Assembly: GCF_003284895.1 (NCBI RefSeq)
Contig: NZ_QMDV01000004.1
Location: forward strand, 126,501-190,500
Length of the DNA: 64,000 nucleotides
Source of the DNA: Pontibacter arcticus
GTDB taxonomy: Bacteria > Bacteroidota > Bacteroidia > Cytophagales > Hymenobacteraceae
Reading direction: 5' to 3'
Shown: positions 58,895 to 64,000 of the stretch, one piece after another
Layout: the number at the start of each line of letters is the position of its first letter
Numbering within the stretch: position 1 is the stretch's first letter
Notes under the pieces: generated by a model
Database searches by the model: none
The model's input: the letters and a program-made list of their open reading frames with translations, nothing else
Told to the model about the DNA's origin: nothing
Made by a program: the position numbers and the translations under genes

Positions 58895-59723
58895 CGAAAA
58901 TTACATAGCGTCCGGGGTGTTAGAGCTGTATGCGGCAGGCGCATTAACGCACGAAGAACGCCAGGAGGTGGAAACGCTGGCAGCAGCATCGCCGGAGATA
59001 AAAGCTGCGCTGGATGAAGCCTGCGCCGTAATGGAAAACTATGCCCGGTTGTATGCTGTACAACCGCAGCCTGCGCTTAAAAATAGAATCTTAAACCAAC
59101 TGGGAGCACAGCCTATCACCACTGAGGCTCCTTATACTTCTCCGGATCAAGATAACGTAATCCCTTTCTATGTAGACGAGGAAAGAGAAGGCAATCCGTA
59201 TAAATGGATGATGGCAGCCAGTGTGGTGCTGTTCCTGCTTTCGGGTATACTTAGCTTTCATTTTTACAACAAATGGCAGGAAGCTGAGAACAGATTAGCG
59301 CTGGCCATGGTAGCAGAACAGCAACTGGCTCAAAACTTTTCTACCGTATCAGGGCAATTAAAACAACAGGAACAACTGCTTACCATCCTTCAGGATGAAG
59401 CCTATAAACCTGTAAAATTGCAGGGCGTGGAAGCGCATCCGGAAGCACGCGCCATTGTGTACTGGAACCAGCAGGAAAAGCAGGTTTACCTTAACACACT
59501 GGCCTTGCCACAGGCACCAGCAGGCAAGCAATACCAGTTGTGGGCGTTGTATGATGGCAAACCAGTAGATGCCGGCACGCTGGCTCTAACCAACATAACC
59601 GGCCTGCAGCAAATGAAAACCATAGGAGCTGCACAAGCCTTCGCCATTACCCTGGAGCCGGAAGGCGGAAGCGTAAACCCTACACTAGAGCAACTTTTTG
59701 TGATGGGCGAGGTGAAGTCTTAG
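58887..59723 (+). CDS. RskA-like anti-sigma factor
   Basis: A 278-residue protein with a GTG start inside the sigma gene end. Residues 1-60 are an anti-sigma N-terminal region (GVLELYAAGALTHEERQEVE). One membrane segment lies at about 107-127 (WMMAASVVLFLLSGILSF). A coiled coil follows, then an RskA C-terminal domain (about 165-275) with IVYWNQQEKQVYLNTLALP, KQYQLWALYDGKPVDAG and FAITLEPEGGSVNPT. It should hold the sigma factor at the membrane and release it on an extracytoplasmic signal, perhaps through site-2-type proteolysis (inference). Confidence 0.93.
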   Translation: MNNENYIASGVLELYAAGALTHEERQEVETLAAASPEIKAALDEACAVMENYARLYAVQPQPALKNRILNQLGAQPITTEAPYTSPDQDNVIPFYVDEEREGNPYKWMMAASVVLFLLSGILSFHFYNKWQEAENRLALAMVAEQQLAQNFSTVSGQLKQQEQLLTILQDEAYKPVKLQGVEAHPEARAIVYWNQQEKQVYLNTLALPQAPAGKQYQLWALYDGKPVDAGTLALTNITGLQQMKTIGAAQAFAITLEPEGGSVNPTLEQLFVMGEVKS

Positions 59724-59744
59724 TACCATTTATACTTAGCATAG

Positions 59745-59793
59745 CAGGCAGCCGGCACACGCGAATAACCACGTTGCCGGCTGCCTGTTTTTT
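59745..59793 (+). terminator. terminator of the sigma/anti-sigma operon
   Basis: A 13-bp perfect stem CAGGCAGCCGGCA / TGCCGGCTGCCTG (59745-59757 and 59775-59787), 17-nt loop, then six T. Confidence 0.88.
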
Positions 59794-59829
59794 ACTCTAT
59801 ACTTACACGTATATACTAGTTTACAAACC

Positions 59830-60165
59830 ATGGATAATACTTATTACAACCCAGCCGACCTTGCCAAATTCGGAAACATATCAGAGTTGCAACCGGAGAT
59901 GGGGCGCAAGTTTTTTGATTATTACGGAGAGGTTTTTAAAGAAGGCGCTTTAACCGAACGTGAAAAAGCCCTGATTGCACTGGCAGTATCGCATGCGGTG
60001 CAGTGCCCGTATTGCATTGATGCCTACACAACAGATTGCCTGCAGAAAGGCGCCGACGAAAACCAGATGATGGAAGCTGTGCACGTGGCAGCGGCTATTA
60101 AAGGCGGCGCAGCGCTGGTACATGGGGTGCAGATGATGAACAAGATCAAAGAACTCTCTATGTAA
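59830..60165 (+). CDS. carboxymuconolactone decarboxylase family protein, arsenosugar-cluster type
   Basis: A 111-residue AhpD-like protein. The redox-type motif CPYCIDAYTTDC gives Cys-x-x-Cys, followed by GADENQMMEAVHVAAAIKGGAAL. It matches the small peroxidase-like protein that accompanies ArsS in 'arsenosugar biosynthesis' clusters. The next gene begins 3 bp after its stop, indicating an operon. Full length; probably a homotrimer or hexamer by family precedent. Confidence 0.92.
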   Translation: MDNTYYNPADLAKFGNISELQPEMGRKFFDYYGEVFKEGALTEREKALIALAVSHAVQCPYCIDAYTTDCLQKGADENQMMEAVHVAAAIKGGAALVHGVQMMNKIKELSM

Positions 60166-60168
60166 GGT

Positions 60169-61236
60169 ATGGCATTTCCTGTTAAATCTTTAAAAGCGCA
60201 GCAGAGCCAGTTTGCCGATAGTTTTTTTCAGTTGGAGGTGTTGCAGCAGCCCCGGCAGCAAGGCGATTATTTTCCGGCTTTCAGCAGTAAACTGCAGGAA
60301 AGCGGCCTGTTCCCGTTAAAACCCACGGGCACTACCATTCTGCAGATAAATGTGGGCAAAATGTGCAACCAGACCTGCCGCCATTGCCACGTAGATGCAG
60401 GCCCCGACCGCAAAGAGATCATGACGCGCGCTACCATGCAGCAATGCCTGGATGTGTTAGCACGCACGCCCCAGATCACGACAGTAGACCTGACAGGCGG
60501 CGCGCCCGAAATGAACCCGGATTTCAGGTGGTTTGTAGCGGAGCTTTCGAAGTTGGGCAAAACGATCATGGTACGCTGCAACCTCACCATCATACTTGCC
60601 AACCCTAAATACCACGACCTGCCTGAGTTTTTCAAGGCGCACCAGGTACAGGTGGTATCCTCGTTGCCCTATTTTCAGGCTTCACGAACTGATGCGCAGC
60701 GTGGCGAAGGCGTATTCGAGAAATCAATAAAAGCCCTGCAAATGCTGAATGCTGTAGGGTATGGAATTGAAGGTTCGGGTTTATCGCTTGATTTGGTTTA
60801 CAACCCATCCGGTGCCTTTTTGCCGGGCTCGCAAACCTCCCTCGAAGCAGAATTCAAGCGCAGACTTAAGAGCGGGTACGGTATCACGTTCAATAATCTG
60901 TTTTGTATTACCAACCTGCCGGTTAGCCGTTACCTCGATTACCTGGTAAGCAGCGGCAACTACGAGAGCTACATGCAGAAAATAATCGACGCCTTTAACC
61001 CGGTGGCTGCTGCCGGTGTCATGTGCCGCAACACCATTTCGGTGGGGTGGGATGGCTATTTATATGATTGCGATTTTAACCAGATGCTTGATCTGAAAGT
61101 AGACGCACGCGCCTCTCAACATATCAGCGAGTTTATACTTGAATATCTAGATAGTAGGTATATTATGTTAAGCCAACATTGCTTTGGCTGTACGGCCGGA
61201 GCGGGCTCGAGCTGCGGCGGCGAAACCGTTAAGTAG
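60169..61236 (+). CDS. arsS: radical SAM protein ArsS
   Basis: A 355-residue radical SAM enzyme. The 4Fe-4S motif CNQTCRHCH gives Cys66, Cys70 and Cys73; VDLTGGAPEMNP is the SAM-binding GGE-like segment. The C-terminal cysteine cluster is HCFGCTAGAGSSCGGE. In some organisms this family carries selenocysteine near that cluster; here the positions are Cys, with no in-frame TGA. It belongs to the family annotated for arsenosugar formation. It starts 3 bp after the CMD gene. The biochemical role in organisms without arsenic methylation genes nearby is open. Confidence 0.93.
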   Translation: MAFPVKSLKAQQSQFADSFFQLEVLQQPRQQGDYFPAFSSKLQESGLFPLKPTGTTILQINVGKMCNQTCRHCHVDAGPDRKEIMTRATMQQCLDVLARTPQITTVDLTGGAPEMNPDFRWFVAELSKLGKTIMVRCNLTIILANPKYHDLPEFFKAHQVQVVSSLPYFQASRTDAQRGEGVFEKSIKALQMLNAVGYGIEGSGLSLDLVYNPSGAFLPGSQTSLEAEFKRRLKSGYGITFNNLFCITNLPVSRYLDYLVSSGNYESYMQKIIDAFNPVAAAGVMCRNTISVGWDGYLYDCDFNQMLDLKVDARASQHISEFILEYLDSRYIMLSQHCFGCTAGAGSSCGGETVK

Positions 61237-61272
61237 GTTGTTAGCTCGCATTATATAAAAGTATACTACCGC

Positions 61273-61794
61273 TTGGAACTCAAAAAACTATACTTCGCAC
61301 TTTTGGTTTGCTGGTCTGTAAGCTTGCAAGCCTGCGGACAAACAAACAATAACGCGTACGCGCTGATGTTGCGCGGGCTGTATAGCCATACGGTTCCGGT
61401 TATAAAATCAGCGGAGCTTAAAGAACAAATGCAGCAGAAACAGCCTCCTGTTTTGCTGGATGCCCGCGCTCCCGAAGAGTATAAAGTCAGCCACCTGAAA
61501 GGAGCCAGGCTGGTAGGCTATGATACGTTCGAGGTTTCTAAACTGAAGGACATTCCTAAAAACACACCGCTTGTCGTATACTGTTCTGTGGGCTACCGTA
61601 GCGAAAAAGTAGGAGAGCAGCTACAGGAAGCCGGTTTCACCAATGTCCGGAATTTGTATGGTGGCCTTTTTGATTGGGTAAACACCGGGCTGCCGGTTTA
61701 TAACAAAGCGGGCCGCACCAAACAAGTGCATGCTTATGCTAAGAGCTGGGGAATCTGGTTACACAAAGGAGAAAAAGTATATGGAGCAGACTAA
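61273..61794 (+). CDS. rhodanese-like lipoprotein
   Basis: A 173-residue protein starting with TTG. The lipobox SLQAC (Cys at about residue 21) predicts a lipoprotein. The rhodanese domain has VLLDARAPEEYKVSHLKGARL and the active-site VVYCSVGYRSEKVGEQL. It lies between ArsS and the glycosyltransferase and overlaps the latter by 14 bp, so it is part of the same operon. A periplasmic sulfurtransferase or sulfur-carrier role is inferred. Confidence 0.88.
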   Translation: MELKKLYFALLVCWSVSLQACGQTNNNAYALMLRGLYSHTVPVIKSAELKEQMQQKQPPVLLDARAPEEYKVSHLKGARLVGYDTFEVSKLKDIPKNTPLVVYCSVGYRSEKVGEQLQEAGFTNVRNLYGGLFDWVNTGLPVYNKAGRTKQVHAYAKSWGIWLHKGEKVYGAD

Positions 61795-62383
61795 ACTCTT
61801 GTTGTTATTTGTGCGCAACCCGGAGCTTGGCAAAGTTAAAACCCGCCTGGCAGCCACCGTTGGTCCCGAAGTAGCGCTGGAAGTATACATTCATTTATTG
61901 CAGCACACACGCCAGGTTACACAGCAACTCCCCGTAGATAAACTGGTGTATTACGCCGAAAAAATAGCGCATAACGATAACTGGCCCGACGATATTTACC
62001 AGAAGGCCCTGCAGCCCGAAGGCGATCTGGGTGAGAAAATGAATGCTGCTTTTGAAAACGCTTTTGCGTCTGGTTATACTTCGGTGGTGATCATCGGGAG
62101 CGATTGCCAGCAATTGACCCAGGAAATTATACAACAGGCTTTTGCTGCACTCGAAACCCATGACGTAGTTATTGGCCCGGCGCTGGATGGCGGTTATTAC
62201 CTGCTTGGCATGAAAAAACTGCACCTGCCATTTTTCCGGAATAAGCAGTGGAGCACCGAACACGTTTTTCCGGATACGCTCAAAGATACCAGGGCGCTGC
62301 ACCTGACTTATACGTTGTTGCCCATACTTTCTGACGTTGACAAAGCCGAGGATTTTGATTTTTCTGAGCTTGGGCAGGAGTGA
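61781..62383 (+). CDS. TIGR04282 family glycosyltransferase (arsenosugar-cluster type)
   Basis: A 200-residue glycosyltransferase-like protein. The N-terminal FVRNPELGKVKTRLAATVG, the VVIIGSDCQQLTQEII block and DVVIGPALDGGYYLLGMKKL mark the TIGR04282/CofC-like nucleotide-sugar family. The ATG at 61781 is preceded by AAAGGAGAAA, one of the few good Shine-Dalgarno sequences here, and lies inside the preceding gene. It closes the apparent operon of CMD protein, ArsS, rhodanese and transferase. Confidence 0.92.
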   Translation: MEQTKLLLLFVRNPELGKVKTRLAATVGPEVALEVYIHLLQHTRQVTQQLPVDKLVYYAEKIAHNDNWPDDIYQKALQPEGDLGEKMNAAFENAFASGYTSVVIIGSDCQQLTQEIIQQAFAALETHDVVIGPALDGGYYLLGMKKLHLPFFRNKQWSTEHVFPDTLKDTRALHLTYTLLPILSDVDKAEDFDFSELGQE

Positions 62384-62496
62384 TTAGTCTGTTACCAGCG
62401 CTTTCCAAAGTATAAATCAGTACACTACAGGCAGGGTTGGTTCAGCATTTCAGTATAAAAAATATAGCCGTAGCTTCGCTTCTTAAGAACAAAAAA

Positions 62497-63375
62497 ATGA
62501 CGACACGATTTTGTGGTTTTATACTTTGGGCCTGGTGCGCACTGGCAGGCTGCACCTCCCGGAACGCAGGAAGTGAGGCTGGCAATGCGCCGGCAAAAGA
62601 ATACAACCAGTTAGCAACCTATTTTAACCAGACTTGGGCAAAGGCTAAACACTGGGACGATGGCCTGGCCGAAGTAGCCATATACGATGCCGAACGCATG
62701 ATTTACGGAAAAAACCGGGCGTACGAATACGCGGTTCTGACGGTGAAAGAAGATTTTAACCGGGAAAATAATGTGAAGACCGATGATTATACCCGCAATG
62801 ATCTTTTTGAAGTGCTGAAAGTAAACAGTTTTGCCCGTATCGAAACAGACAATTATCCTTACCATTACCTGACCTCCGTATTTATACTTCGCGACAGGCC
62901 GTGGGCATTGCATAAACTCACAACTTCGTCGCAGGAATGGTGTGGCAATACGTTTAAATCGATCACAGATAAGGGCGCAAATTTCGATCTGAGCTATAAT
63001 TCATACTTCGATGGGCAAGGGACAGGCATGCATCAATTACCAAAAGAGCTGCTCGTAGAAGATCAGCTTCCGTATACCTTGCGGGCTTTAAAGTTTACCG
63101 ACAACCCGACTTTTGACGCTAATATTTTAGAAACGCAGCAAACCAACCAGGCCAAAGCGCCGGTGGTGTACAAAGCCCACATCCGAAGTATAAATGCCCA
63201 GCTTAACGAAGCGGAAGTATGGCAGGTGCAGGTACAACTCGACTCGGCGAAAGTGAACAGCTATTGGTTTGCAAAAGCCTACCCAAACCATTTGTTGCAG
63301 CAACAAACCTGGGACGGCCGCAACCTGAAACTGAAAAAAATAAGCCGCTACGCCTACTGGAAACGCGATTCATAA
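62497..63375 (+). CDS. conserved Bacteroidota lipoprotein, unknown function
   Basis: A 292-residue protein. The lipobox CALAGC gives Cys19 as the lipid anchor. Conserved blocks are WDDGLAEVAIYDAERMIYGK, YEYAVLTVKEDFN, LHKLTTSSQEWCGNTFKSI and a final charged region. The SSQEWCG block is typical of a Bacteroidota family sometimes mislabelled as septum formation inhibitor Maf. The ATG at 62497 gives the normal signal peptide. A TATACTTTGG motif encodes part of the signal peptide. Confidence 0.8.
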   Translation: MTTRFCGFILWAWCALAGCTSRNAGSEAGNAPAKEYNQLATYFNQTWAKAKHWDDGLAEVAIYDAERMIYGKNRAYEYAVLTVKEDFNRENNVKTDDYTRNDLFEVLKVNSFARIETDNYPYHYLTSVFILRDRPWALHKLTTSSQEWCGNTFKSITDKGANFDLSYNSYFDGQGTGMHQLPKELLVEDQLPYTLRALKFTDNPTFDANILETQQTNQAKAPVVYKAHIRSINAQLNEAEVWQVQVQLDSAKVNSYWFAKAYPNHLLQQQTWDGRNLKLKKISRYAYWKRDS

Positions 63376-63445
63376 TTGAAGTAGAGGCAACCTTACCGCG
63401 CCAAAACCAAGTATAGATTCTTGATCAAAAGAAGAAAAAAGCTAC

Positions 63446-64000
63446 ATGGCTACCACAATAGATAAAAGCACGCTCAACTTTCTGGCTGAACTGGCCGAGC
63501 ACAACGCCCGCGAATGGTTTGCAGAAAACAAAAAGCGCTACGATGCTGCCCGCCAGAATTACATTGCTTTTCTGGATGAAATGCTGCCTGGCATGGAAAA
63601 ATTTGAGCCCGTAGTACGCGACCAGAAGGGCAAAGATTTGGTGTTCAGGATTTACCGCGATGTGCGTTTCTCAACTGATAAAAGGCCATACAAAGATCAT
63701 TTTGGGGCTTATATAGCAGAAGGCGGGCGCAAGTCTATTTACCCGGGTTACTATTTACATTTGGCCGGCAACGACAAATCTTTTCTGGCAGGCGGGCTGT
63801 GGTACCCACCGGCAGAGCAGCTAAAAGCCGTGCGCCAGGAAATTGATTACAGCCTCGATGAGTTTAAGCAAATTCTGGAAGCGCCGGCGTTTAAAAAACA
63901 TTTCAAGGGCATTACCGGCGACCAGCTCAAAACAACTCCCAAAGGCTACGATAAAGACAACCCGGCCATCGAATACCTGCGCTATAAAGGCTGGAACGGT
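63446..64000 (+). CDS. DUF2461 family protein, N-terminal part (3' end outside window)
   Basis: The frame opens with ATG at 63446 and runs without a stop to the end of the window (185 codons). It matches DUF2461: STLNFLAELAEHNAREWFAE, NKKRYDAARQNYIAFLDEM, VFRIYRDVRFSTDKRPYKDH and YYLHLAGNDKSFLAGGLWYP. The family is common in bacteria and fungi and has no known function. The C-terminus is missing because of the window edge, not truncation. Confidence 0.93.
   Translation, partial: MATTIDKSTLNFLAELAEHNAREWFAENKKRYDAARQNYIAFLDEMLPGMEKFEPVVRDQKGKDLVFRIYRDVRFSTDKRPYKDHFGAYIAEGGRKSIYPGYYLHLAGNDKSFLAGGLWYPPAEQLKAVRQEIDYSLDEFKQILEAPAFKKHFKGITGDQLKTTPKGYDKDNPAIEYLRYKGWNG

Noticed and set aside
1..64000. 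TATACTTTG as the general promoter -7 element
   Set aside because: It differs from TAnnTTTG by spacing and occurs as often inside genes and in both directions, so it cannot be mainly a promoter.
1..64000. CRISPR arrays, prophage or classical IS elements
   Set aside because: No regularly spaced direct repeats of 25-40 bp, no capsid, tail or integrase genes and no transposase were found.

Overview
The window reads as a chromosomal segment of a Bacteroidota bacterium, most likely order Cytophagales, family Hymenobacteraceae (a Pontibacter-like organism; this placement is inferred from gene style, not proven). Evidence is two proteins with type IX secretion (T9SS) C-terminal sorting domains, a TonB-receptor-type outer-membrane barrel with an N-terminal carboxypeptidase-regulatory domain, several -7 boxes of the Bacteroidota form TAnnTTTG, few Shine-Dalgarno sequences, and several TTG or GTG starts. 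No prophage, CRISPR array, rRNA or classical IS transposase was seen. Both ends cut genes: an aconitase at the left and a DUF2461 protein at the right.

Layout. 0-6.4 kb: aconitase tail, a secreted subtilisin-like protease, a PaaN-type aldehyde dehydrogenase. 7.3-11.9 kb: a stressosome operon (RsbR, RsbS, RsbT, ATPase-phosphatase, double-ATPase histidine kinase) convergent with a lone receiver protein. 12.2-16.5 kb: tRNA-Arg(UCG), Ohr, SucC, an AI-2E family permease, a LolD-like ATPase. 16.8-20.3 kb: a protein resembling phage recombination proteins and RecQ, amid several families of hairpin repeats. 20.3-25.2 kb: small genes (GNAT, HAD, VF530, an AT-rich FRG gene, SRPBCC), Pgk, and a 504-bp unit with 39-bp inverted ends enclosing a DUF559 nuclease-like gene. 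25.2-31.1 kb: a fused tandem D-Ala-D-Ala ligase, a PASTA protein, a T9SS cargo protein, a rhodanese. 31.2-43.0 kb: site-2 protease, HAD, tRNA(CAU), PhzF, the outer-membrane barrel, OsmC, hydrolase, HPF, DsbA-like, DUF1801, CDF transporter. 43.1-47.6 kb: an OmpR/HK pair followed by SulP and beta-carbonic anhydrase, with an array of 11-bp-spaced direct repeats directly in front of the SulP promoter. 47.7-56.7 kb: barrel protein, a disordered Ser/Tyr/Gly-rich protein with an SWFGD motif, lipoproteins, TopB, a glycosyltransferase with a relict second tail, a metallophosphoesterase. 56.8-64 kb: an aldehyde dehydrogenase, an ECF sigma/anti-sigma pair, and the gene set named 'arsenosugar biosynthesis' (CMD protein, ArsS radical SAM, rhodanese lipoprotein, TIGR04282 glycosyltransferase).

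The most striking unexplained signal is the heptamer AAGTATA/TATACTT (usually AAAGTATA/TATACTTT). It occurs in genes and between genes, in both orientations, roughly every 350 bp where checked, and is built into the stems of several unusually long convergent terminators. Second is the DUF559 unit with inverted ends, whose end hairpins resemble repeats found around recQ. Third is the phased direct-repeat array in front of the SulP/carbonic anhydrase operon.
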